From the NCBI GenBank assembly GCA_032718475.1, contig JAUCBJ010001536.1, positions 1 to 61,083 on the forward strand: DNA of 61,083 nucleotides, written 5' to 3'. Positions within the stretch are counted from its first letter, which is position 1. Each line of letters starts with the position of its first letter. The notes under the pieces are model-generated. The model was not told the DNA's origin, made no database searches, and saw nothing but the letters and a program-made list of their open reading frames with translations. The position numbers and the translations under genes are program-made. Below are positions 10,767-22,800 of this stretch, piece after piece. This DNA is from Nemertoderma westbladi. Lineage: Eukaryota > Xenacoelomorpha > Nemertodermatida > Nemertodermatidae.

Positions 10767-12571
10767 TTACCCAACAAGGTGTAGTAAAAGGTTTAGGCCC
10801 ATGAGTGTGTTGTGGTCTTTGGGAACCGAACCCAACAAGGTGAGGTAAAGGTTTAGGCCCAGGAGTGGGTTGTGGTCTTTGGGAACCGAACCCAACAAGG
10901 TGCAGTAAAGGTTTAGGCCCAGGAGTGGGTTGTGGTCTTTGGGACCCGAACCCAACAAGGTGAGGTAAAGGTTTAGGCCCAGGAGTGGGTTGTGGTCTTT
11001 GGGAACCGAACCCAACAAGGCGTAGTAAAAGGTTTAGGCCCATGAGTTGGTTGTGGTCTTTGGGAACCGAACCCAACAAGGTGTAGAAAAGGTTTAGGCC
11101 CGGGAGTGGGTTGTGGTCTTTGGGAACCGAACCCAACAAGGTGTAGTAAAGGTTTAGGCCCAGGAGTGGGTTGTGGTCTTTGGGAACCGAACCCAACAAG
11201 GTGTAGTAAAGGTTTAGGCCCAGGAGTGGGTTGTGGTCTTTGGGAACCGAACCCAACAAGGTGTAGTAAAGGTTTAGGCCCAGGAGTGGGTTGTGGTCTT
11301 TGGGAACCGCCCAACCCAACAAGGTGTAGTAAAGGTTTAGGCCCAGGAGTGGGTTGTGGTCTTTGGGAACCGAACCCAACCCAACAAGGTGTAGTAAAGG
11401 TTTAGGCCCAGGAGTGGGTTGTGGTCTTTGGGAACCGAACCCAACAAGGTGTAGTAAAGGTTTAGGCCCAGGAGTGGGTTGTGGTCTTTGGGAACCGAAC
11501 CCAACAAGGTGTAGTAAAGGTTTAGGCCCAGGAGTGGGTTGTGGTCTTTGGGAACCGAACCCAACAAGGTATAGTAAAGGTTTAGGCCCAGGAGTGGGTT
11601 GTGGTCTTTGGGAACCGAACCCAACAAGGTGTAGTAAAGGTTTAGGCCCAGGAGTGGGTTGTGGTCTTTGGGAACCGAACCCAACAAGGTGTAGTAAAGG
11701 TTTAGGCTCAGGAGTGGGTTGTGCTCTTTGGGAACCGAACCCAACAAGGTGTAGTAAAGGTTTAGGCCCAGGAGTGGGTTGTGGTCTTTGGGAACCGAAC
11801 CCAACAAGGTGTAGTAAAGGTTTAGGCCCAGGAATGGGTTGTGGTCTTTGGGAACCGAACCCAACAAGGTGTAGTAAAGGTTTAGGCCCAGGAGTGGGTT
11901 GTGGTCTTTGGGAACCGAACCCAACAAGGTGTAGTAAAGGTTTAGGCCCAGGAGTGGGTTGTGGTCTTTGGGAACCTTACCCAACAAGGTGTAGTAAAGG
12001 TTTAGGCCCAGGAGTGGGTTGTGGTCTTTGGGAACCGAACCCAACAAGGTGTAGTAAAGGTTTAGGCCCAGGAGTGGGTTGTGGTCTTTGGGAACCGAAC
12101 CCAACCCAACAAGGTGTAGTAAAGGTTTAGGCCCAGGAGTGGGTTGTGGTCTTTGGGAACCGAACCCAACAAGGCGTAGTAAAGGTTTAGGCCCAGGAGT
12201 GGGTTGTGGTCTTTGGGAACCGAACCCAACCCAACAAGGTGTAGTAAAGGTTTAGGCCCAGGAGTGGGTTGTGGTCTTTGGGAACCTTACCCAACAAGGT
12301 GTAGTAAAAGGTTTAGGCCCAGGAGTGGGTTGTGGTCTTTGGGAACCTTACCCAACAAGGTGTAGTAAAAGGTTTAGGCCCAGGAGTGGGTTGTGGTCTT
12401 TGGGAACCGAACCCAACAAGGTGTAGTAAAGGTTTAGGCCCAGGAGTGGGTTGTGCTCTTTGGGAACCGAACCCAACAAGGTGTAGTAAAGGTTTAGGCC
12501 CAGGAGTGGGTTGTGGTCTTTGGAACCGTACCCAACAAGGTGTAGTAAAGGTTTAGGCCCAGGAGTGGGTT
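10767..12571. repeat. 60-bp minisatellite, about 30 copies
   Basis: The unit includes GTGTAGTAAAGGTTTAGGCC, CAGGAGTGGGTTGTGGTCTT and TGGGAACCGAACCCAACAAG, mostly exactly 60 bp, with a few 61- and 65-bp units caused by an extra CCAAC or A. Because 60 is divisible by 3, long frames stay open on both strands (plus: repeated CSKGLGPGVGCGLWEPNPTR; minus: repeated GSVPKDHNPLLGLNLYYTLL). There is no start context, flanking exon or known domain, so I treat these frames as by-products of the repeat. Confidence 0.95.
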
Positions 12572-12786
12572 GAATATCGTAATGTAAAAAATCTATTTTA
12601 CAATAAATTTGGGAAATTGACTGGTCACCATTATCTAACCTATACACTGACACAAATTCGAGCTTATCATTTTTCGAAAATAGTCTTGAGCATATCTTAG
12701 ATAAATATGCACCAATTATTAGGAAGCAATTAAGCGTTAATTAAGCAATTATGCGTTACTCTAAGTTAGTCTGTGAGGAGTCTCTA
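12572..12786. other. 3' flank of the fibrinogen-like gene
   Basis: Unique AT-rich sequence between the minisatellite and the minus-strand stop codon. Contains AATAAA-like words. No gene seen. Confidence 0.45.
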
Positions 12787-13980
12787 TTAATTAGTGCAGT
12801 TGAGGTACATTTCACTATAACCAGTGAAGTTATCGCTACCCTCCCAACCACTGTCTTTAACGTCCCCATTGAGGTCCGTTCTAGACTCCTTTGTGTGCCA
12901 CCAACCGCTTCGTCTATCTTCAGCCAATGACGTGCGGTTATCATCATCGTTATCTCTATCTTTCGTCGAGAACTGTTTCCCTTTAGCTCCGGCCATTCCA
13001 TTCTCTAAATCATCACGGTCACTCTCCCATGTTTCGTATTGAAGGGTGTAGTTTGAATCTTCTGCTCCGACCTTCACGTTACTATAATAATGTTTGGAAG
13101 TAAATTGTTTCCTTAATAAATCGGGTGGTAACATTTCATGGACATTTAACTTAATGACTAGATCGCATTTACAACTTTCCGTTATCTGATGAATCGTCTC
13201 CAAACCCTTCCAGAAAATACCTCTACTCTTGGTACCAAAACCACCTTTATATTCCTCCCAATTTTTATTGAAATTATTGGCATTATAGATGTTATGTTTC
13301 TGTATTAGGAAGGTTTCTAATGTTCCCTGAGTCGTACCAGTAATTGTGGTTATTATCGAGGCACCTGTCTCCGTTGTTATGATACCTTCAGTGGCCTCGG
13401 TTGTAGAGGAGGCACCGTCTGTGGTCGAAGGTGTGGTACTTTCAGCGGCCTCGGTTGTAGAGGAGGAACCATCTGTGGTCATTGGTGGGGTACTTTCAGC
13501 GGCCACGGTTGTAGAGGAGGCACCATCTGTAGTCGTTGGTTCGTTACTTTCAGCGGCCTCGGTTGTCGAGGAGGCACCATCTGTGGCCGTTGGTGTGGAA
13601 CTTACAGCGGCCTCGGTTGTAGAGTAGGCCCCATCTGTATCTGAAACTTCTGTTACATTTATTGGGGTAATGGTGGTCGACTTAGCTGGTCCAGGCTGTA
13701 ACAACACCATTAATAATATTACAGTTATAAGAATTGCCAGAATAGATGATAATATTCCGAATGCAAGTTTAACCTCTTTATTCGGATCTTCCATCATTCT
13801 GTTCAGCCAGTTTGATTGTACTGCATCGTTGGGCTGAGGTGAGATCGGAATGTTCGCCTCAACGTTTTCTTCTTGTATTTGCGTCGGCCGCTCAACTTCC
13901 TCCAATTCAATTTCTTCCACAGCCGTTGCATAAGAACTCTGTGATGAAGATTGACTGGTTCTATTGAACAAAGACGCCAT
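12787..13980 (-). CDS. Type II membrane protein with mucin-like stalk and reduced fibrinogen-related domain
   Basis: 397 aa, intronless; start chosen at ATG 13980 (ATCATGGCG context). Residues 1-70 are a cytosolic tail; 71-94 a single membrane span; 100-215 a Ser/Thr-rich stalk with about five copies of TTDGASSTTEAAES-like repeats, likely O-glycosylated. Residues 237-395 match the second half of a fibrinogen C-terminal (FReD) domain: FNKNWEEYKGGFG, FWKGLETIHQIT, GKQFSTKDRDND (calcium-site-like), SGWWH..SRTDLNG, YSEMYL. The N-terminal FReD part (the GGGWTVIQRR region) is absent, and the cysteines expected next to the calcium site and the GWW motif are replaced, so this is an atypical, cysteine-poor FReD. 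FReD proteins bind sugars or acetyl groups in innate recognition; whether this one binds ligand is unknown. Confidence 0.85.
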   Translation of the reverse strand: MASLFNRTSQSSSQSSYATAVEEIELEEVERPTQIQEENVEANIPISPQPNDAVQSNWLNRMMEDPNKEVKLAFGILSSILAILITVILLMVLLQPGPAKSTTITPINVTEVSDTDGAYSTTEAAVSSTPTATDGASSTTEAAESNEPTTTDGASSTTVAAESTPPMTTDGSSSTTEAAESTTPSTTDGASSTTEATEGIITTETGASIITTITGTTQGTLETFLIQKHNIYNANNFNKNWEEYKGGFGTKSRGIFWKGLETIHQITESCKCDLVIKLNVHEMLPPDLLRKQFTSKHYYSNVKVGAEDSNYTLQYETWESDRDDLENGMAGAKGKQFSTKDRDNDDDNRTSLAEDRRSGWWHTKESRTDLNGDVKDSGWEGSDNFTGYSEMYLNCTN

Positions 13981-14100
13981 GATCACTTTTCTACATATTT
14001 TTAGCATTAAGCTGATTATTGTTAGAATGTGAGACAATACTCGTTTGTGCGGTCTCTAATTGAGGTCTGAGATCCGAAATGCATATTGAAACAATAAAAA

Positions 14101-14108
14101 TAGGCCTA
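14101..14108. promoter_or_regulatory. TAGGCCTA word upstream of the fibrinogen-like gene
   Basis: Lies 121 bp upstream of the minus-strand ATG at 13980 and is followed by ACAGTA-like words. Promoter role is inferred only from position. Confidence 0.3.
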
Positions 14109-14772
14109 CATACAGTATTTAGGCAAAAAAATGCAAACCTGGATTACTTAAGTAAATGTTACGTACAGGCGGAGCTACTGCGACTATTAAAATGTTCTAG
14201 AACAAGTATTTATTATAGTAACAAATACATTTAACATAAATATACCATAATACTATAGTCGAGTAGACCCTAACCTAAAATATTAAGAGGACGTGAAAAT
14301 TTGGTGCAACTGAGATTTTGTTTTTTAAGTTTCTAGGCAATTCGGTGGTGTTGATTCCGAAATCCGGTTTAACCCAAGCGTGAAAAGTTGAGCATTTTGT
14401 TCTAGAAGCATTTATTCTAGAATAAGACTTTTGTTGGGATACCACTGTTTGGTCGATATAATTTAATTATTTAAATATATTTGACTATTAGAATACACCC
14501 GATGACAATCTGTAGAAACAACTTATTAGATATGAAACCATGTTAAACCGTATAACTATAGCAACGCGAATTTCATTATTAATTGTATGCGGATGAATAA
14601 ATAATATGAGGAAAAATTATCGACCCTCCTATATGATGGTGTATGTCACATTTTGGGGAGCGGTATTCTAGAACTGTGTTCTGGAGTATTAATATTTGAA
14701 AACTATTTTCTAAAATGTTAGGCAATTAAACAGCATGGGGCAGATACAAAATACTCATTTGGTTCTCCCATA
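14109..14772. other. Spacer rich in TTCTAGAA words
   Basis: No gene. The palindrome TTCTAGAA occurs at 14195, 14400, 14415 and 14666, more than expected in this short AT-rich stretch. Confidence 0.5.
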
Positions 14773-16214
14773 CACCATGAACCGTAATATCATGTCATTT
14801 TCTGATGACACGGACCCCCCCCCCCCCCCCCCCCCACAGATTTTTCTACAAATCTTTATCATATTGCTTGACCTTTGAAACACAACTAGTTCCACTCACC
14901 GTGGTTGAACCGATGACGGCGGAATTTTCGATTTTACCTTAAAAATTTTTTATAAGCGTTTTAAAAAAGTGTCTTTTGCGAAATCGCACCCTCAGTATCG
15001 TGGCCAATCTTCGCATTTGTCGTAACATTTACATATCATTAAAAAGCTTGCCTTGCAAGTATTCGAAATATGCAACAATATCTGAATTTCGTTGAGAAAC
15101 AACTGAGATAAAGGCGTTCAAAGATTGCAAGAATTATCGTTCGCGGTAGGCCATTTACTCTATTTAATAAATACACATTTTGTTTAAATATGAATGTGCA
15201 AATCATTGCGCACCATTTGTGTAACAAATCTGGGGCTACCGCAGTACCGGTAGCGATACTACGGTACAGCAGTATACTGTCAATAATATCGAAAACTATT
15301 CTTGATACAACGTTCGATCTCTAATCTCATAAACAGATAATGAATACATAAGCCTATCACCAAAACAGTACATAATGCACAAACATACTGTACATGCTGA
15401 GGGGAACCACGCCAATATGAACACCCAACCGACTGCGGGATTCGGTCAGGACTGGGCCGGCGACGAGTGGGCGGCTACGACACCTTCCGCCACAGGGCAG
15501 ACTACACCCTCGGCTGGAGGCGCCAGTGATTGGGGCGGGGCCAACGAGGCGTGGCGATTGGTGGAACGAACGGGGAACGGCGGTGGAGAAACTGTTGAGT
15601 GGAACTTTGGTGAAATGTTATTGTCTGGCGTCCTTACTAATTAATTATTGTGCTAAATTGATTTAGTTTCATTATACTATATTATATTTTATGACATACT
15701 GTACATTACTTGTTATAATTTTATAACAATGAATAGCTACACAATAGATCTATTGGATAGGCATTCCGCTGTTGCCAACCAACTCATAAAATAAATAACA
15801 CGTTCTAGAATTTTGTATATTTATTAAATAGAATAAATGGCCTCCAGCGAACAATAATTCTTGCAATCTTTGAACGCCCATATCTCAGCCGTTTCTCAAC
15901 GAAATTCAAACATTGTTACTTATATTGAATCCATTCCATGCAACGCAAGCTTTCTAATGATATGATAAAATTACGACCAATGTGAAGAATGGCTACGATA
16001 CAGAGGGTGCGATTTCGGAAAAGACACTTTTTCAACACGCTTATAAAAATTTTAAACGCAAAATCGAAAATTCCGGCTTCATGGTAACAACCACGGTGAG
16101 TTGAACTAGTTGTGTTTCAAATTTCAAGCAATATGATAAAGATTTGTAGAAAAATTTGGGGGGGGGGGGGGGTCCGTGTCATGAGAAAATGACACTATAT
16201 TACGGGACATGGTG
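14773..16214. mobile_element. 1.44-kb TIR element with long inverted arms and a foreign-looking core
   Basis: The left arm (14773 to about 15183) and right arm (about 15810 to 16214) are inverted copies of about 400 bp. They begin CACCATGAACCGTAATAT and, reverse-complemented on the right, CACCATGTCCCGTAATAT, and include the C22 tract 14815-14836 opposite the G15 tract 16158-16172. A TA dinucleotide flanks both ends (14771-14772, 16215-16216), suggesting a TA target-site duplication. No transposase is encoded, so it is non-autonomous. Partial copies of the arm occur at 45935-46179, 49724-49753 and 51371-51402. The core 15184-15809 is unique. Confidence 0.85.
15418..15644 (+). CDS. Trp/Gly/Thr-rich ORF in the core of the TIR element (possible captured exon)
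   Basis: From ATG 15418 the frame reads MNTQPTAGFGQDWAGDEW and continues with AATTPS, a GASDWGG motif and NEAW, then stops after about 75 codons. It is much more GC-rich than the arms. The W/acidic pattern resembles low-complexity tails such as that of ribosomal protein SA, but I cannot assign it. A TACCGGTA-type cluster (about 15240-15285) precedes it, as upstream of real genes here, so the core may be a captured promoter plus first coding exon. Possible splice donor in TTTGGTGAAA near 15609. An earlier in-frame ATG exists at 15375. Confidence 0.35.
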
Positions 16215-16216
16215 TA

Positions 16217-16818
16217 TAAGTATATATTATATAAGAAATTCCTCAACCAACTTGTTATTTTTTATAGGTTTGTAATCCAAGTTTATGTACGTAACGTCGT
16301 ACATACAAAATGTACTTGATCAAGTATCTTAATTCAGTTACACCACCCCTTTCCTTATCAAAGACAGAGTTTTCAGGTTACAGTCCCCTTCCCAAAATTA
16401 AATAAAAACAAGGCCACTGTTAAATTTACTCTTCTAACTGGAGAGTCCCCCATATCTAGAGAGCCACCACGTCCCTACCTATCTAGAGAGTCCCCACCTA
16501 TCTTGAGAATCTCCTCTTATCTGGAGGCATTTGAGGTCAAATTCATATCACAAAGAGTATAAAAGTAAATAATTCATAGAATAATATTTATAATATAGAA
16601 TAGTAATATTATATAGTTGTATAACGTTATTCTGCAACATTTGGACAAAAACTTGGACGATAAACAACTGTGAAACAGACGTTGCAGAAAACTTAAATAA
16701 ATAATAGGAATTACAAGCTATTTACAGTTTAATTTATTAGTTTGTTCGACTTAGTTCTTTCATCCAAATCCCCTAACGACTTTATAAACTTGTTGGTGTT
16801 GTTTATATCGCATTTCAT
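16217..16818. other. Spacer and 3' UTR side of the radial spoke gene
   Basis: No coding sequence. Four degenerate copies of TATCTAGAGAGTCCCC lie at about 16434-16530. Several TTTATT words (AATAAA on the minus strand) near 16731 could serve as polyadenylation signals for the gene at 16819. Confidence 0.5.
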
Positions 16819-19800
16819 TTAATCATCTTCCTCTTCTTCTTCCATTTCTTCTCCTCCCTCCTCCTCCAAAGCCTCTTGTTGAGCGGCTCTCAAGGCAGCT
16901 TCCTCCTCCACTGTCGGGTCATCAACCTAGAATACAGTGTAAGAATAACTTACATGTTTAATATAAGTATATTACAGTGTAAGAATAACTTACATGTTTA
17001 ATTAAGGAGAATACAGTGTAAGAATAACTTACATGTTAAATATAAGGAGAATACAGTGTAAGAATAACTTACATGTTTAATATAAGTAAAATACAGTGTA
17101 AGAATAACTTACATGTTTAATTAAGGAGAATACAGTGTAAGAATAACTTACATGTTAAATATAAGGAGAATACAGTGTAAGAATAACTTACATGTTTAAT
17201 ATAAGTAAAATACAGTGTAAGAATAACTTACATGTTTAATTAAGGAGAATACAGTGTAAGAATAACTTACTACATGTTAAATATAAGGAGAATACAGTGT
17301 AAGAATAACTTACATGTTTAATATAAGTAAAATACAGTGTAAGAATAACTTACATGTTTAATTAAGGAGAATACAGTGTAAGAATAACTTACATGTTAAA
17401 TATAAGGAGAATACAGTGTAAGAATAACTTACATGTTTAATATAAGTAAAATACAGTGTAAGAATAACTTACATGTTTAATTAAGGAGAATACAGTGTAA
17501 GAATAACTTACATGTTAAATATAAGGAGAATACAGTGTAAGAATAACTTACATGTTTAATATAAGGAGAATACAGTGTAAGAATAACTTACATGTTTAAT
17601 ATAAGTAAAATACAGTGTAAGAATAACTTACATGTTTAATTAAGGAGAATACAGTGTAAGAATAACTTACATGTTAAATATAAGGAGAATACAGTGTAAG
17701 GATAACTTACATGTTTAATTAAGGAGAATACAGTGTAAGAATAACTTACATGTTAAATATAAGGAGAATACAGTGTAAGAATAACTTACATGTTAAATAT
17801 AAGGAGAATACAGTGTAAGAATAACTTACATGTTTAATATAAGTAAAATACAGTGTAAGAATAACTTACATGTTTACTATAAGGAGAATACAGTGTAAGA
17901 ATAACTTACATGTTAAATATAAGGAGAATACAGTGTAAGAATAACTTACATGTTTAATATAAGGATAATACAGTGTAAGAATAACTTACATGTTTAATAT
18001 AAGGAGAATACAGTGTAAGAATAACTTACATGTTTACTATAAGTAAAATACAGTGTAAGAATACCTTACATGTTTAATATAAGGAGAATACAGTGTAAGA
18101 ATAACTTACATGTTTAATATAATGAGAATACAGTGTAAGAATAACTTACATGTTTAATATAAGGAGAATACAGTGTAAGAATAACTTACATGTTTAATAT
18201 AAGGAGAATACAGTGTAAGAATAACTTACATGTTAAATATAAGGAGAATACAGTGTAAGAATAACTTACATGTTTAATATAAGTATATTACAGTGTAAGA
18301 ATAACTTACATGTTTAATTAAGGAGAATACAGTGTAAGAATAACTTACATGTTAAATATAAGGAGAATACAGTGTAAGAATAACTTACATGTTTAATATA
18401 AGTAAAATACAGTGTAAGAATAACTTACATGTTTAATTAAGGAGAATACAGTGTAAGAATAACTTACATGTTAAATATAAGGAGAATACAGTGTAAGAAT
18501 AACTTACATGTTTACTATAAGTAAAATACAGTGTAAGAATACCTTACATGTTTAATATAAGGAGAATATAGTGTAAGAATAACTTACATGTTTAATATAA
18601 GTAAAATACAGTGTAAGAATAACTTACATGTTTAATTAAGGAGAATACAGTGTAAGAATAACTTACATGTTAAATATAAGGAGAATGCAGTGTAAGAATA
18701 ACTTACATGTTTAATTAAGGAGAATACAGTGTAAGAATAACTTACATGTAATATAAGGAGAATACAGTGTAAGAATAACTTACATGTTAATTAAATATAA
18801 GGAGAATACAGTGTAAGAATAACTTACATGTTAAATATAAGGAGAATACAGTGTAAGAATAACTTACATGTTAAATATAAGGAGAATACAGTGTAAGAAT
18901 AACTTACATGTTTAATATAAGTAAAATACAGTGTAAGAATAACTTACATGTTTAATTAAGGAGAATACAGTGTAAGAATAACTTACATGTAATATAAGGA
19001 GAATACAGTGTAAGAATAACTTACATGTTAATTAAATATAAGGAGAATACAGTGTAAGAATAACTTACATGTTAAATATAAGGAGAATACAGTGTAAGAA
19101 TAACTTACATGTTAAATATAAGGAGAATACAGTGTAAGAATAACTTACATGTTTAATATAAGTAAAATACAGTGTAAGAATAACTTACATGTTTAATTAA
19201 GGAGAATACAGTGTAAGAATAACTTACATGTTTAATATAAGGAGAATACAGTGTAAGAATAACTTACATGTTTAAAATAAGGAGAATACAGTGTAAGAAT
19301 AACTTACATGTTTAATATAAAGAGAATACAGTGTAAGAATAACTTACATATTAAATATAAGGAGAATACAGTGTAAGAATAACTTACATGTTTAATATAA
19401 GGAGAATACAGTGTAAGAATAACTTACATGTTTAATATAAGGAGAATACAGCGTAACTTACATGTTTAATATAAGGATAATACAGTGTAAGAATAACTTA
19501 CATGTTTAATATAAGTATATTACAGTGTAAGAATAACTTACATGTTTAATATAAGGAGAATATACTGTGTAAGAATAACTTACATGCTTAATATAAGGAG
19601 AATATACTGTGTAAGAATAACTTACATGTTTAATATAAGGAGAATACAGTGTAAGAATAAATTGCATGTTTAATATAAGGAGAATATACTGTGTAAGAAT
19701 ACCTTACATGTTTAATATAAGGAGAATACAGTGTAAGAATAACTTACATGTGTAATGTAAGGGAATGCAATGTAAGTATATCTGACATGTATACTAATAT

Positions 19801-22800
19801 ACCGAGTGCGTAATGTAATTCTTACCTCCGTTATATCTGGTCCGCTCGCATGTTCTGTCATTACTGGTGGTGGTGGGGGCGGACTGTAGTTCTCCGACGA
19901 GTATTTGTGGCCCCATCCGAGGTAAAGGTTCTCAAACATTTTGTCTTTGGCCACGGCCACCGCCCCGGGCCACAGATTGGACCTCACCACGGCAACGGCG
20001 ATCTCCCTGGCGAACTTATGGGAAAGTTTTACGCTCCATGGCGGAACTCCGTTGATCTCTGAAAACATTTTATTTACAAGATTATAAATAAAAAGATTAT
20101 CATTTTTCAACTATTTAGACATTATCATATAGGTTTGGTGTATGGGGGGGGGGGGGGGGGGGGGGAGTGATTTATTTGTTTCTAGTAGTTTTTGTAATGT
20201 CTACTCCCACCCCAGTAATAATACCTAATGTAAAAATGGTAAAATAACAAGCGGAATGATATAAATAAAAGTTACCACCAACATTATCAAATAAATGGAA
20301 CGAAAACTATCCAATAGGAAGAGAGACTCACCCGCATCTTCACTGATAGGTGTGAGTAAAGGAGGTCCAACTTCCGGTTCGGGTTCATCGGGTTCTTCCT
20401 TCTCATCCTCGTCTTCTTCATCCTCAAACTCTTCGTCACCCTTCTGGGAAGGATTGAACCAGGAACATCGGCCCTAAAAGAACAAAGGAAGGATTGAACC
20501 AGGAACATCGGCCTTAAAATAACAAATGAAGGATTGAACCAGGAACATCGGCCCTAAAAGAACAAAGGAAGGATTGAACCAGGAACATCGGCTTTAAAAT
20601 AACAAAGGAAGGATGAACCAGGAACATCGGCCCTAAAATAACAAAGGAATGATTGAACCAGGAACATCGGCCTTAAAATAACAAAGGAAGGCTGAACCAG
20701 GAACATCGGCCCTAAAAGAACAAAGGAAGGATTGAACCAGAAATATCGGCCCTTAAAGAACAAAGGAAGGATTGAACCAGGAACATCGGCCCTAAAATAA
20801 CAAAGGAATGATTGAACCAGGAACATCGGCCTTAAAATAACAAAAGAAGGCTGAACCAGGAACATCGGCCCTAAAAGAACAAAGGAAAGATTGAACCAGG
20901 AACATCGGCTCTAAAAGAATAAAGGAAGGATTGAACCAGGAACAGCGGCCCTTAAAGAACAAAGGAAGGATTGAACCAGGAACATCGGCCCTAAAATAAC
21001 AAAGGAATGATTGAACCAGGAACATCGGCCTTAAAATAACAAAGGAAGGCTGAACCAGGAACATCGGCCCTAAAAGAACAAAGGAAGGATTGAACCAGAA
21101 ATATCGGCCCTTAAAGAACAAAGGAAGGATTGAACCAGAAATATCGGCCCTTAAAGAACAAAGGAAGGATTGAACCAGGAACATCGGCCTTAAAATAACA
21201 AAGGAAGGCTGAACCAGGAACATCGGCCCTAAAAGAACAAAGGAAGGATTGAACCAGGAACATCGGCCTTAAAATAACAAAGGAAGGATGAACGAGGAAC
21301 ATCGGCTCTAAAAGAACAAAGGAAGGATTGAACCAGGAACATCGGCTTTAAAATAACAAAGGAAGGATGAACCAGGAACATCGGCCCTAAAAGAACAAAG
21401 AAAGGATTGAACCAGGAACATCGGCCCTAAAATAACAAAGGAATGATTGAACCAGGAACATCGGCCTTAAAATAACAAAGGAAGGCTGAACCAGGAACAT
21501 CGGCCCTTAATTGAACAAAGGAAGGATTGAACCAGGAACATCGGCCCTAAAATAACAAAGGAATGATTGAACCAGGAACATCGGCCTTAAAATAACAAAG
21601 GAAGGCTGAACCAGGAACATCGGCCCTTAATTGAACAAAGGAAGGATTGAACCAGGAACATCGGCCCTAAAATAACAAAGGAATGATTGAACCAGGAACA
21701 TCGGCCCTTAAAGAACAAAGGAAGGATTGAACCAGGAACATCGGCCCTTAAAGGACAAAGGAAGGATTGAACCAGGAACATCGGCCCTTAAAGAACAAAG
21801 GAAGGATTGAACCAGGAACATCGGCCCAAAAATAACAAAAGAATGATTGAACCAGGAACATCTGCCTTAAAATACCAAAGGAAGGATTGAACCAGGAACA
21901 TCGGCCCTAAAAGAACAAATTAAGGATTGAACCAGGAATATCGGCCCTAAAATAACAAAGGAATGATTGAACCAGGAACATCGGCCTTAAAATAACAAAG
22001 GAAGGATGAACGAGGAACATCGGCTCTAAAAGAACAATGGAAGGATTGAACCAGGAACATCGGCCCTTAAAGAACAAAGGAAGGATTGAACCAGGAACAT
22101 CGGCCCTTAAAGAACAAAGGAAGGATGAACCAGGAACATCGGCCCTTAAAGAACAAAGGAAGGATTGAACCAGGAACATTGGCCCTTAAAGAACGAAGGA
22201 AGGATTGAACCAGGAACATCGGCCCTTAAAGAACAAAGGAAGGATTGAACCAGCAACATCGGCCCTTAAAGAACAAAGGAAGGATTGAACCAGGAACATC
22301 GGCCCTTAAAGAACAAATGAAGGATTGGACCAGGAACATCGGCCCTAAAATAACAAAGGAATGATTGAAACAGGAACATCGGCTCTAAAAGAACAAAGGA
22401 AGGATTGAACCAGGAACATCGGCCCTTAAAGAACAAAGGAAGGATTGAACCAGGAACATCGGCCCTAAAATATCAAAGGAATGATTGAACCAGGAACATC
22501 GGCCTTAAAATAACAAAGGAAGGCTGAACCAGGAACATCGGCCCTAAAAGAACAAAGGAAGGATTGAACCAGAAATATCGGCCCTTAAAGAACAAAGGAA
22601 GGATTGAACCAGGAACATCGGCCCTAAAATAACAAAGGAATGATTCAACCAGGAACATCGGCCTTAAAATAACAAAAGAAGGCTGAACCAGGAACATCGG
22701 CCCTAAAAGAACAAAGGAAAGATTGAACCAGGAACATCGGCTCTAAAAGAATAAAGGAAGGATTGAACCAGAAACAGCGGCTCTTAAAGAACAAAGGAAG

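Noticed and set aside
10744-12653. Long ORFs on both strands over the 60-bp repeat
   Set aside because: They follow from a unit length divisible by three; no start context, no flanking exons, no domain.
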